Source of the DNA: Eurosta solidaginis
Taxonomy: Eukaryota; Arthropoda; Insecta; Diptera; Tephritidae
Direction of reading: 5' to 3'
DNA length: 64,000 nt
NCBI RefSeq assembly: GCF_040869045.1
Contig: NC_090323.1
Span: 155,392,426-155,456,425, forward strand
Part shown: one piece after another, positions 44,268 through 54,999 of the stretch
How the letters are laid out: each line of letters begins with the position of its first letter
Numbering within the stretch: the stretch's first letter is position 1
Notes under the pieces: model-generated
What the model was told of the DNA's origin: nothing
The model's database searches: none
What the model saw: only the letters and a program-made list of their open reading frames with translations
Program-made: the position numbers and the translations under genes

Positions 44268-44575
44268 GTAAAGCAAAATTGTTCGAAAAGGACATATGTT
44301 TTAAACGCAAATTTTATTGTGATTGACACTCAAATTTTAAATATCCGAAATCTTAATTACGTTTTTTGACTTAAGAAAAATGAGCAAAATTGTTCGAAAA
44401 AACATTTGTTTTAAACATAAATTTTATTGTGATTAGCGTGAAGTTCTACACAAAAAAATATAAATAACTAAGTTTTTGAGTCACGAAAAAGCAGCAAAAT
44501 CGTTCGAAAAGGATATTTGTTTGACTTTAATACAAAATTTATTGTGATTTATGTGAAATTGTGCAGAAAAGACGT
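44268..44575 (+). repeat. Three diverged ~112-bp tandem units
   Basis: AGCAAAAT(T/C)GTTCGAAAA followed by TTTGTTTTAAAC and AAATTTTATTGTGATT occurs at ~44,271, ~44,382 and ~44,493. AT-rich, non-coding, and unrelated to the 130-bp or 89-bp units. Confidence 0.7.
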
Positions 44576-44820
44576 TTTAAAACGCTCGAAAATGAAAATA
44601 AAAAATACAAGAAAACAAGAAATGTGAAAGAAAAAATTTCTTTTCTAAAAACTGTAGAAAGAAAAAAACGGTAATTTGGAGGTCACCTTCGAGAGAACTA
44701 TAAATTGATTTCATGCAATTTGTTTTTATTTGTGCTACTCGAAGAGAGCATGCAACAAAAAAATATTAAAAATAACCAAATACGAGAAATGAACTAACTG
44801 AAAAATCAAAACTAAATATT
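44576..44820. other. Unassigned A-rich spacer
   Basis: Oligo-A-rich sequence before Din130 copy 3. No gene is seen. Confidence 0.4.
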
Positions 44821-47800
44821 AACAAGTAAGGAAGGCTAAGTTCGGGTGTAACCGAACATAACATACTCAGTTGAGAGCTATGGAGACAAAATAAGGAAAA
44901 TCAATCTGGGGTAACCCTGGAATGTGGTTGTATAACATGTGTATCAAATGAAAGGTATTAAAGAGTATTTTAAGAGAGAATAGGCCATAGTTCTATAGAT
45001 GAACGCCATTTAGGGATATCGCCATAAAGGTAGACCAGGGCTGACTCTAGAATTTGTTTGTACGATATGGGTATCAAATGAAAGGTGTTACTGAGCATTT
45101 TAAGAGGGAGTGGGCCTTAGGTCTATCGGTGGACGCCTTTTCGAGATGTCCCCATTAAGGGGGACCAGGGGTGATTCTATAATGTGTTTGTACGATATGG
45201 GTATCAAATGAAAGCTGTTAATGAGTATTTTGAAAAGGAGTGATCCTTAGTTCCATAGGTGGACGCCGTTTCGAGATATCGCCATAAAGGTGGACCAGGG
45301 GTGTCTCTAGAATGTGTTTGTACGATATGGGAATCAAATGAAAGGTGTTACTGAGCATTTTAAGAGGGAGTGGGCATTAGGTCTATAGGTGGACGCCTTT
45401 TCGAGATATCGCCATTAGGGTGGGCCAGGGGTGACTCTAGAATGTTTGTACGGTATGGGTATCAAACGAAAGGTGTTACTGAGCATTTTAAGAGGGAGTG
45501 GGCATGAGGTCTATAGGTGGACGCCTTTTCGAGATATCGTCATTAGGGTGGGCCAGGGGTGACTCTAGAATGTGTTTGTACGATATGTGCATCAAACGAA
45601 AGGTGTTACTGAGCATTTTAAGAGGGAGTGGGCATTAGGTCTATAGGTGGACGCCCTTTCGAGATATCGCCATTAGGGTGGGCCAGGGGTGACTCTAGAA
45701 TGTTTGTACGATATGGGTATCAAACGAAAGGTGTTACTGAGCATTTTAAGAGGGAGTGGGCATTAGGTCTATAGGTGGACGCCTTTTCGAGATATCGCCA
45801 TTAGGGTGGGCCAGGGGTGACTCTAGAATGTGTTTGTACGATATGGGTATCAAATGAAAGGTGGTAAGGAGTATTTTAAAAGGGAGTAATCCTTAGTTCT
45901 ATAGGTGGACGCCTTTTCGAGATATCGCCATAAAGGTGGACCAAGGGTGACTCTAGAATGTTTGTACGATATGGGTATCAAACGAAAGGTGTTACTGAGC
46001 ATTTTAAGAGGGAGTGGGCATTAGGTCTATAGGTGGACGCCTTTTCGAGATATCGCCATTAGGGTGGGCCAGGGTGACTCTAGAATGTGTTTGTACGATA
46101 TGGGTATCAAATGAAAGGTGGTAATGAGTATTTTAAAAGGGAGTAATCCTTAGTTCTATAGGTGGACGCCTTTTCGAGATGTCGCCATAAAGCTGGACCA
46201 AGGGTGACTCTAGAATGTTTGTACGGTATGGGTATCAAACGAAAGTTGTTACTGAGCATTTTAAGAGGGAGTGGGCATTAGGTCTATAGGTGGACGCCTT
46301 TTCGAGATATCGCCATTAGGGTGGGCCAGGGTGACTCTAGAATGTGTTTGTACGATATGGGTATCAAATGAAAGGTGGTAATGAGTATTTTAAAAGGGAG
46401 TAATCCTTAGTTCTATAGGTGGACGCCTTTTCGAGATATCGCCATTAGGGTGGGCCAGGTGTGACTCTAGAATGTTTGTACGATATGGGTATCAAACGAA
46501 AGGTGTTACTGAGCATTTTAAGAGGGAGTGGGCATTAGGTCTATAGGTGGACGGACGCCTTTTCGAGATATCGCCATTAGGGTGGGACAGGGGTGACTCT
46601 AGAATGTTTGTACGATATGGGTATCAAACGAAAGGTGTTACTGAGCATTTTAAGAGGGAGTGTACATTAGGTCTATAGGTGGACGCCTTTTCGAGATATC
46701 GCCATTAGGGTGGGCCAGGGGTGACTCTAGAATGTTTGTACGATATGGGTATCAAACGAAAGGTGTTACTGAGCATTTTAAGAGGGAGTGGACATTAGGT
46801 CTATAGGTGGACGCCTTTTCGAGATATCGCCATTAGGGTGGGCCAGGGTGACTCTAGAATGTGTTTGTACGATATGGGTATCAAATGAAAGGTGGTAATG
46901 AGTATTTTAAAAGGGAGTAATCCTTAGTTCTATAGGTGGACGCCTTTTCGAAATATCGCCATTAGGGTGGGCCAGGTGTGACTCTAGAATGTTTGTACGA
47001 TATGGGTATCAAACGAAAGCTGTTACTGAGCATTTTAAGAGGGAGTGGGCATTAGGTCTATAGGTGGACGCCTTTTCGAGATATTGCCATTAGGGTGGGC
47101 CAGGGGTGACTCTAGAATGTTTGTACGATATGGGTATCAAACGAAAGGTGTTACTGAGCATTTTAAGAGGGAGTGGACACTAGGTCTATAGGTGGACGCC
47201 TTTTCGAGATATCGCCATTAGGGTGGGCCAGGGGTTACTCTAGAATGTTTGTACGATATGGGTATCAAACGAAAGGTGTTACAAGCATTTTAAGAGAGAG
47301 GGGGCATTAGCTCTATAGGTGGACGCCTTTTCGAGATATCGCCATTAGCGTGGGACAGGGGTGACTCTGGTATGTTTTTGTACGATATGGATATCAAATT
47401 AAAGGTATTAATGATGGTTTTAAAAGCGAGTGGCCCTTAGATGTATATGTGAAGGCGTTCTCGTGATATCCACCAAAATGTGGACCAGGTGATCCAGAAA
47501 ATCATCTGTCGGGTACTGCTAATTTATTTATATATGCAATACCACTAACAGTATTCCTGCCAAGATTCCAAGGGCTGTTGATTTCGCCTTGTAGAACTTT
47601 TTCATTTTCTTCTACTTAATATGGTAGGTGTCACACCCATTTTACAAAGATTTTTCCAAAGTTATATTTTGCGTCAACAAACCAATCCAGTTACCATGTT
47701 TCATCCCTTTTTTCGTATTTGGTATAGAATTATGGCATTTTTTTCATTTTTCGTAATTTTCGATATCGATAAAGTGGGCGTGGTTATGGCCAGATTTCGC

Positions 47801-48834
47801 CCATTTTTTATACCAAGAAAAAGTGAGCTCAGGTAAGTACGTGGGCTAAGTTTAGTAAAGATATATCGGATTTTGCTCAAGTTATTGTGTTAATGGCCGA
47901 GCGGAAGGACAGACGGTGGACTGTGTATAAAAACTGGGCGTGGCTTCCACCAATTTCGCCCATTTTCACAGAGAACAGTTACCGCCATAGAATCTATGCT
48001 CCTACCAAATTTGAGAAGGATTGGTAAATTTTTGTTCGACTTATGGCAATAAAAGTATTCTAGACATACTAAATGAAAATGGGCGGAGCCACGCCCATTT
48101 TGAAATTTTCTTTTATTTTTGTATTTTGTTGCATCATATCATTACTGGAGTTGAATTTTGACTTAATTTACTTATATACAGTAAAGATATTAAATTTTTT
48201 GTTAAAATTTTAATTTAAAAAAATTTTTTTTTAAAAAGTGGGCGTGTTCTTAATCCAATTTTGCTAATTTTTATTTAGCACATATAGAGTAATAGTAGTA
48301 ACGTTCCTGCCAAATTTCATCATGATATCTTCAACGACTGCCAAATTACAGCTTGCAAAACTTTTAAATTACCTTCTTGTAAAAGTGGGCGGGGCCACGC
48401 CCATTGTTCAAAATCTTACTAATTTTCTATTCTGCGTCATAACGTCAACCCATCTACCAAGTTTCGTCGCTTTATCTGTCTTTTGTAATGAGTTATCGCA
48501 CTTTTTCGGTTTTTCGAAATTTTCGATATCGAAAAAGTGGGCGTGGTTATAGTCCGATATCGTTCATTTTAAATAGCGATCTGAGATGAGTGCTCAGGAA
48601 CCTACATACCAAATTTCATCAAGATACCTCAAAATTTACTCAAGTTATCGTGTTAACGGACGGACGGACGGACGGACGGACGGACGGACATGGCTCAATC
48701 AAATTTTTTTTCGATCCTGATTATTTTGATATATGGAAGTCTATATCTATCTCGATTCCTTTATATATGTACAACCAACCGTTATCCAATCAAACTTAAT
48801 ATACTCTGTGAGCTCTGCTCAACTGAGTATAAAA
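44821..48834 (+). mobile_element. Din130 copy 3, largest complete copy
   Basis: Complete with both ends: AACAAGTAAGGAAGGCTAAG, the perfect hairpin GTTCGG/CCGAAC (44,840-44,857), ATACTCAGTTGAG, then the right end with (GGAC)n at ~48,658-48,690 and CTCAACTGAGTAT (48,818-48,830). The 4-kb length is mostly a ~19-20 unit minisatellite. The conserved right part repeats the AGTGGGCG modules. Non-coding. Confidence 0.85.
44940..47480 (+). repeat. ~127-130 bp minisatellite of Din130 copy 3
   Basis: About 19-20 units. Two unit variants alternate: one with GTTACTGAGCATTTTAAGAGG...CATTAGGGTGGGCC and one with GGTAATGAGTATTTTAAAAGG...CATAAAGGTGGACC. The mixed order implies amplification in multi-unit blocks. 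Confidence 0.9.
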
Positions 48835-49227
48835 ACAACAAAACAAGCATAAAGAACTCAATATCCGTGTGCATATATGAACATACATCAGCAATTAAAT
48901 ATAACAGCAATTACAAAACAACAGAACATCAATCAATAACTTGGGCACATTTTGAGTAGACAAAAAAACGGGGAGCAAATAGCAACAACAACATTTTCTC
49001 ATCAAGTAGGTAAAGTCATCTTTGATCGAACTCGTCAATTGCAATAAATACAAATAAAGTATAATAACTTAAGAAGAAATAATATTGAGTCAAAAGGTAT
49101 TTTTCCACTCATATGTACAAATGTATATATTTATTTATATATGTACTTAATTAACATTAAAGAGAGCAAATTCATATTTTGATCATTTTTGTAGAAATTC
49201 ATTTAGTGTAAATTCATTATATTCAAT
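48835..49227 (+). other. Leader region of the Gypsy-like retroelement
   Basis: AT-rich and non-coding up to the gag ATG. I looked for an LTR copy shared with the region after 53,960 and for a clear primer-binding site and found neither. The 5' LTR is probably lost or replaced by Din130 copy 3. Confidence 0.4.
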
Positions 49228-50291
49228 ATGGAGAACTTAGATGTCAATATTAAATTTAAACTTATTTCGACAAACATAAATAGCATTCCTCCTTATGATG
49301 GAAATAGAGACGCATTGTCAAATTTCGTACATCGAATAGACTCCATGGTTCAAATTTTAAATAGTTTCACCGCTGACGAATATAAAATTTTATTAATTGG
49401 CCAAATTAAAGATAAAATTATTGGGAGTGCTAGAAGATCAATTTTAATCAACGGGAATCCAGACACTTGGCCAGAAATAAGAAAAGTTCTTATCGATAAT
49501 CATGGCGAAAAAAATTCCGTTGATGAATTAATCGATAAAATACGAGTTTGTAGATGTGATTCTACAATTGAAGCTTTTTATAATTTACTCAATACATTAT
49601 TATGTCGATTAAATAACGCATCACAATTTAGTGGAAATAGTTCATTGAGTATAAATAGTGAAAGCAATGCCAGAATTGCCTTGAATTCATTTAAATTTGG
49701 TTTGCCGGAACCTGTAAAAAGCATTATTGTGAGTAGGGATCCAAAAACGTTAAAAGATGCATATGATATTATAAAATCAAATGGTTATTTGAAATATACA
49801 AACAAACGAACAAATTTTTTTAACAGTACTCAGTTTAACAAAAATAATAATAACTTTGAACATAATGTTAGTAACATGAGTTCTTATGCTACTCAACAGC
49901 ATAGACAACATAACAGAGAAAACAATCTGAATAATTATGTTAATCAACAGAATAGGCAGCAGTTCAGTAATAACGATAGAGTAAACGATATTAGCAGTAA
50001 TGTTAGCCAAAACATAGACCACAGTACAGCAACAGAAATGTTAATAATTCTGGGCGATACAATAACCATAACAGTATGAATTCTTTTGTTCAGCCAAGTT
50101 TTAATAGCAACAACAGCAACCAAACAAATAGAACGAATCGTAGCTCACGTAATTTTTATAATCAATATAATAACAACAATAATGAAGGACTGTATAATAA
50201 TAGAAATCCGCCTGCGGAGCCTATGGAAATAGGAGTCAATGAAAATGAACAAAATTTTCAATTAGACGGTCTAAGAAATTACCCTATATAA
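49228..50291 (+). pseudogene. Ty3/Gypsy gag (capsid polyprotein), one frame break
   Basis: Gag forms the virus-like particle of the retrotransposon. A 283-codon frame has a capsid-like helical N-terminal half (PPYDGNRDALSNFVHRID, then LIGQIKDKI and ARIALNSFKFGLPE). An Asn/Gln/Ser-rich C-terminal region follows. No CCHC zinc knuckle is seen, as in several insect Gypsy-group Gags. The natural frame moves near 50,033: the reading continues in another frame from before 50,076 to the stop at 50,291. A one-base indel is the simplest explanation. It overlaps the protease frame by a likely -1 frameshift signal. I give no repaired sequence. Confidence 0.8.
50252..50258 (+). promoter_or_regulatory. Probable -1 ribosomal frameshift heptamer (A AAT TTT)
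   Basis: In the gag frame the codons are AAT (50,253-50,255) and TTT (50,256-50,258), preceded by A, so the heptamer fits X XXY YYZ. Slipping back one base opens the protease frame, which has no stop from there through the DTG motif. The gag stop follows 33 bp later. No pseudoknot was examined. Confidence 0.55.
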
Positions 50292-50555
50292 CAATAAACA
50301 CTAACGTAAGAAAACTTAAGTTTATAATAGATACTGGTGCAGAATTCAGTATAATAAATCCACATATATGCAATCCCAAATGGAAAATAAAATCACGTCC
50401 AATCACCTTAAAAGTAATTAATAGAGATGTTACAACGGACATTCAATATAGCTTTCCATTGTTTAAAGAATTTAATAAGCCAAATTTTTACGTAAATTTT
50501 TTAGAATTTGAATTTCGCAGGTATTTTGATGGTCTGATAGGAAATAATATATTGC
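50259..50555 (+). pseudogene. Gypsy-like aspartic protease fragment
   Basis: In the -1 frame relative to gag the sequence shows FIIDTGAEFS (catalytic DTG at 50,330-50,338), then a beta-rich stretch and DGLIGNNIL, the second conserved element of retropepsins. The frame then runs into a Din130 fragment at ~50,556, which removes the rest of pol. The catalytic Asp is present. Confidence 0.8.
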
Positions 50556-51117
50556 TTAGCTTGAGTTTTTTCCAAAGTTATATTTTGCGTCAATAAACCA
50601 ATCCAGTTACCATGTTTGATCCCTTTTTTCGTATTTGGTATAGAATTATGGCATTTTTTTCATTTTTCGTAATTTTCGATATCGATAAAGTGGGCGTGGT
50701 TATGGTCGGATTTCGGCCATTTTTTATACCAAGATAAAGTGAGTTCAGATAAGTACGTTGGCTAAGTTTAGTAAAGATATATCGGTTTTTGCTCAAGTTA
50801 TTGTGTTAACGGCCGAGCGGAAGGACAGACGATGGACTGTGTATAAAAACTGGGCGTGACTTGCACCGATTTCGCCCATTTTTACAGAGAACAGTTACCG
50901 TCATAGAATCTATGCCCCTACCAAATTTGAGAAGGATTGGTAAATTTTTGTTCGACTTATGGCATTTAAAGGATTCTAGACAAACTAAATGAAAATGGGC
51001 GGAGCCACGCCCATTTTGAAATTTTCTTTTATTTTTGTATTTTGTTGCATCATATCATTACTGGAGTTGAATTTTGACTTAATTTACTTATATACAGTAA
51101 AGATATTAAATTTTTTA
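50556..51117 (+). mobile_element. Din130 internal fragment, plus orientation
   Basis: Starts TTTTTTCCAAAGTTATATTTTG and follows the internal part of the family (compare 47,650-48,210) with the AGTGGGCG and GGCGTG modules. Both termini are absent. It interrupts the retroelement protease/pol region. Confidence 0.75.
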
Positions 51118-51517
51118 ATAAACTCAGTTCACGTACTTATCCGAACTCACTTGGAATTGGTATAAAAAATGGCTGAAATCCGACTATGACCACGACCACT
51201 TTTTCGATATCGAAAATTACGAAAAATGAAAAAAAAAATGCCATAATTCTGTACCAAATATGAAAAAAGAGATGAAACATGGTAATTGGATTGGTTTATT
51301 GACGCAAAATATAACTTTAGAAAAAGCTTTGTAAAATGGGTGTGACACTACCATATTAAGTACAAGAAAATGAAAAAGTTCTGCAGGGTGAAATAAAAAG
51401 CCCTTGAAATCTTGACAGGAATACTGTTCGTGGTATTACATATATAAATAAACTGCGGGTATCCAACAGATCATGTTCTGAGTCACCCCGGTCCACATAT
51501 ACAACTACCAACAACAC
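51118..51517 (-). mobile_element. Din130 internal fragment, minus orientation
   Basis: Reverse copy of the same internal segment (ACTCAGTTCACGTACTTATC to TGAGTCACCCCGGTCCAC). It lies back to back with 50,556-51,117, so the pair forms a large inverted repeat with almost no spacer. Confidence 0.75.
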
Positions 51518-51530
51518 AACACTGAATAAA

Positions 51531-51840
51531 TATAGTTGGAAAGAAGGAATAAAAGTAGCGATTTGTCAGTCAAACAAACCACCGCTGTATAGCTAAATGC
51601 TTAGCGCAGCGTGCCTAAAGCGTACTGACGATGAAGGTTTAGCATCCTTCGAAATGGATATATCTGCGCAGCTATGGCAGGTTGTCTGAAAAAATGTCTA
51701 CTTACAATTCCAAAAACAAAATACAATTTTTCAAATTTAGAAAAATTAAAAAAAATAGGAATAATTATCATTAGAAAAAATTATTGTTCTGGCCTTGAGC
51801 TCGAATCGAACCTTGAATCATTTATCAATAGGCCGAAAAA
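51531..51840 (+). repeat. tRNA-like SINE-type module, copy 1
   Basis: A ~310-bp segment beginning ACTGAATAAATATAGTTGG. It contains TAGCTAAATG(C)TTAGCGCAGCG, resembling a pol III box A. About 55 bp later comes TCCTTCGAAATGG, a weak box B-like motif. The same segment recurs at 51,948-52,262 with few changes. It could be a SINE or a tandemly duplicated part of another element. Confidence 0.5.
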
Positions 51841-51947
51841 AACAAAAACAATTGTTAATAAGCCATGAGCACTTTGGATTGTCAAAACAAAGTAATTGAC
51901 AATAAACAAATCCAGCATTATCAGTGATTTGCAACAGATGGCGCAAG
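51841..51947. other. Spacer between the two SINE-type modules
   Basis: About 107 bp with no recognised gene. 'TTGCAACAGATGGCGCAAGACT' directly precedes copy 2. Confidence 0.35.
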
Positions 51948-52262
51948 ACTGAATAAATATAGTTGGTAAGAAGGAATAGAAGTAGCGATTTGTCAGTCAA
52001 ACAAACCACCGCTGTATAGCTAAATGGTTAGCACAGCGTGCCTAAAGCGTACTGACGATGAAGGTTTAGCACCCTTCGAAATGGATTTATCTGCGCAGCT
52101 ATGGCAGGTTGTCTGAAAAATTTTCTACTTACTATTCCAAAAACAAAATACAATTTTTCAAATTTAGAAAACTTAAAAAAATAGTAATAATTATCATTAG
52201 AAAAAAGTATTGTTCTGGCCTTGAGCTCGAATCGAACCTTGAATCATTTATCAATAGGCCGA
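51948..52262 (+). repeat. tRNA-like SINE-type module, copy 2
   Basis: Direct repeat of 51,531-51,840 at an offset of ~417 bp. Box A-like TAGCTAAATGG matches the consensus better than in copy 1. The copy ends at CAATAGGCC, right where reverse transcriptase sequence resumes. Confidence 0.5.
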
Positions 52263-52269
52263 TAAAAAA

Positions 52270-52770
52270 CAAAATGATATCCGTATACTTTTTCAACATT
52301 TGTCTGAATATGGCTTGAATGTTAAACCAAATAAATGCATTTTTGGTGTTACTAGAATTGATTTTCTAGGTCATAGTATTTCTGAATTAGGAATACGCCC
52401 ATCTGAAAATAGAATAAAAGCTATTCGAGATTTTGAACTACCAAAAACCATTAAACAACACGAAAGTTTATTGGTATGGTTAACTATTACCACAGATATA
52501 TTTCACAATTAGCAGAATTTATTGGAGTTATATATGATTTAATTAATAAATCAACTAAAAACCGAAGTACGAGAATTCACTGTGTTTACTGATCATAAGC
52601 CCTTAATTTTCGCTCACAATTCAAAAACTGAATGAAGTCCACGACAAACCAGACTTCTTGAATTTATTGCACAATTTACAAGTGATATTCAGAATATTAC
52701 TGGACAAGCAAATGTGGTAGCTGATATTTTATCTAGAGCATTTGAAATAGAAGCAATTCAAAATTGAAAA
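52270..52770 (+). pseudogene. Ty3/Gypsy reverse transcriptase and RNase H remnants
   Basis: The frame at 52,270-52,480 shows GLNVKPNKCIFG and FLGHSIS, the RT segment after the YVDD box. It then shifts frame before a GMVNYYHRYI stretch. RNase H begins abruptly at ~52,563 (FTVFTDHKPLIFA) and reaches NVVADILSRA. Sequence normally lying between RT thumb and RNase H is missing, and an in-frame TGA stands where Arg is usual (52,633-52,635). All upstream RT, including the catalytic box, is absent. Non-functional. Confidence 0.82.
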
Positions 52771-53965
52771 CTTAGTTTTAAAATTTTAGAAAAGGAACAG
52801 AAACAAGATGATGAACTAAATAATCTTTTATCTCAACAATCATTTCAAAATTTAAAATTAATTAAAATTCCTCTTTTAAATTTCAATATATGGTATGAAC
52901 TATCCGGAGATTGTCCTAGACCGTTCGTTCCAAATAACTTACGCATAACAGTATTTGATAAGTTACATGGGATAGTGCATCCGGGTAATAATATTCGCCG
53001 TCTAATTATTAAAAAATATTTTTGGCCAAACATGAATAAAGAAATTAATAGATGGTCAAAGGATGTATTAGTTGTCAAAAATCTAAAGTTTATCGACATA
53101 TATGAAGTCACCAGTTAGTAAAATTGCAATACCGAACAAAAGATTCGAACATATTCATTTATGTAGATATTACCTATTTCAAAGGGACATCGCTATATCT
53201 TGACTATTATCGATAGGTTCACACGTTGGCCAGAAGCATTCGGATTAAGAAAATTTCTGCAGAAGCAATTGCAAATAAATTTTTACGTGAATATATACCT
53301 CGGTTTGGTGTACCTCTAGAAATAACTACTGAGCAGGGTGCTCAATTTACTTCAAAATTGTTTACAGAATTAACAAAGTTATTTGGCAGTCATCAAATTA
53401 CAACGTCAGCTTATCATTCTCCAGCGACTGGCATTGTAGAGCATTTAATAGACAATTGAAATATTCTTTAGAGGCTGCAAAAGGAACCAGAGATTGGTAT
53501 GGTGAGCTACCTCTAGTACTGTTAGGTTTGCGATCAACATTTGAAGGAGATATTTCAGCTACACCTGCTGAAATGGTTCTTGGACAAAATTTAAGATTGC
53601 TCGGTAAAATTATTGTTCCAACATCTGAAAATTCATCGTCAAATGAAATTTTGGGTAAATTACGTGAAAAATTTAGAAATGATCATTCGAGTTTAAAATC
53701 ACAACACTAATGTTTGTATTTACGTTCCGAAAAATTTACAAACATGTAAATTTGTTTTTATTCGTTTAATTAATAAGCGTTCTTTTCAACAACCGTTGAA
53801 GGTCCATACAAGGTACTTGAAAAAAAAAAAACAAGAATTATTTTAAAATTGAAATTGATAATGTAATCAAAACTATCACAATTGACAGGCTAAAACCAGC
53901 AATTATTGAAACGTTACCTAACAACTCTAACACTTCTCACAATAACAATGGAACAAAAAAGAAAG
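52771..53965 (+). pseudogene. Ty3/Gypsy integrase remnant
   Basis: The order of integrase parts is preserved over several frames: a zinc-binding region (HGIVHPGNN..., with the Cys pair broken by a frame change), a catalytic core (53,150-53,470), the conserved LPLVLLGLRST, and a C-terminal chromodomain-like/GPY-type tail ending near TIDRLKPA. The second catalytic position reads ITTEQGAQF, where Asp is expected, so the core is dead even apart from the frameshifts. The pol resembles CsRn1/Kabuki-type more than the errantivirus-like gag, so two elements may be joined. I give no repaired sequence. Confidence 0.8.
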
Positions 53966-54069
53966 TCACATTTAATTTATTTAACGTTAATTCTCTGGAA
54001 GAGAGAGTAATATATTATATTATACATTTTACCTGTTAACTTTATATACTTTGTGAATTCAATAGTTTA
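53966..54069. other. End of retroelement / flank
   Basis: GGAAGAGAGAG (~53,997-54,007) could be a polypurine tract followed by LTR-like AT-rich DNA, but no second LTR is available to confirm it. Confidence 0.35.
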
Positions 54070-54852
54070 CTAGCTTTACCCGGTGTACGTTGTAACGCCC
54101 GAGATCGAATGGATGTTGCGTTATTTTTTCTGTTTTGTTTGTTCATAATTTAATTTAGGGTTCTGTTAATTGAATTGAATTTTGTACGCATATTTGGTGA
54201 AATTTTCTGTTAAAACATTTTATTCTTGTATCTTATTGTAATGCATGTGGGTACACAATAGTTTTGGTTTATTCGTTCGGTGCAAAGATAAACAAATTTT
54301 TTGGTGTTCCAACTCAAGAGCAAGTAACATATAGCTGTCCATGGGAAAAACACGGACTCTCTAAATTTAAGTATGCAACAGTAAGCGATTGTCCTTGTGC
54401 TTTATTGATTGTAGTTGCAAAAGCAAGGCGTACAGGAAACTGTAAGCGCTTAAAATTGAATGGCAAATCTGTAGGAATCATTAGGATTCGTGGTATGAGC
54501 ACATCTTCACATTTGCTTTTGCCGCTGATGATTGTTGCTTTGATTACATTCGGCATTAATTTGTAAACGCAAAGTCTGCTTCTATTGCACAATTTTGGTG
54601 GGTTTAAATTCCGAAGAAGCATGCTCGATAAACCATTTTTGAGGTCGATAGATACGCAGGCATTCCTGTTGGTTCTAAGGAGTATAGAAATTCATTTGGA
54701 TAATTCACAATTTTATCTCCATCTGTAACTGGGTCGATCGATTTATATTTCGTCACTTCACCAGGAAATTGGTTTTGAATGCGATCATTGATTTTGTTAA
54801 CATGATCATTTTTGGGAGCTAAGATAGGTCGTTCGCATAGCCAAAAAAACAA
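54070..54852 (-). pseudogene. Helitron RepHel fragment (C-terminal PIF1-type helicase) with 3' terminus
   Basis: The Helitron replicase-helicase unwinds DNA for rolling-circle transposition. On the minus strand, 54,852-54,604 reads CERPILAPKNDHVNKIN. Then, in another frame, 54,622-54,314 shows LRNLNPPKLCN, LQFPVRLAFA, TINKAQGQSL and HGQLYVTCS, the conserved final motifs of the helicase. A TGA replaces the expected Arg codon just after. ~230 bp later a Helitron-like 3' end appears: GGGTAAAG then CTAG (54,073-54,070) before T. That terminus resembles the Hel89 end (GGGTAAAGG then CTAG). The Rep domain and the N-terminal part of the helicase are missing. Confidence 0.85.
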
Positions 54853-54999
54853 AACATTTAAATTTAAAATACTTAATTCTGAAATATGAATAACTTTCGT
54901 CTTGAGCGAAGGAACCTAAAGCCAAAATTTGGTAATGATCGAAGTATGGCAAACACGTTTTCATAGGGAACACACACACAGAATTTGATTTTTATATAT
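54853..54999. other. Unassigned spacer
   Basis: AT-rich DNA ending in TTTTTATATAT before a fold-back element. No gene is seen. Confidence 0.4.

Noticed and set aside
48835..54069. A pair of LTRs bounding the Gypsy element
   Set aside because: No matching sequence was found on the two sides. The left side is taken by Din130 and the right by a Helitron fragment.
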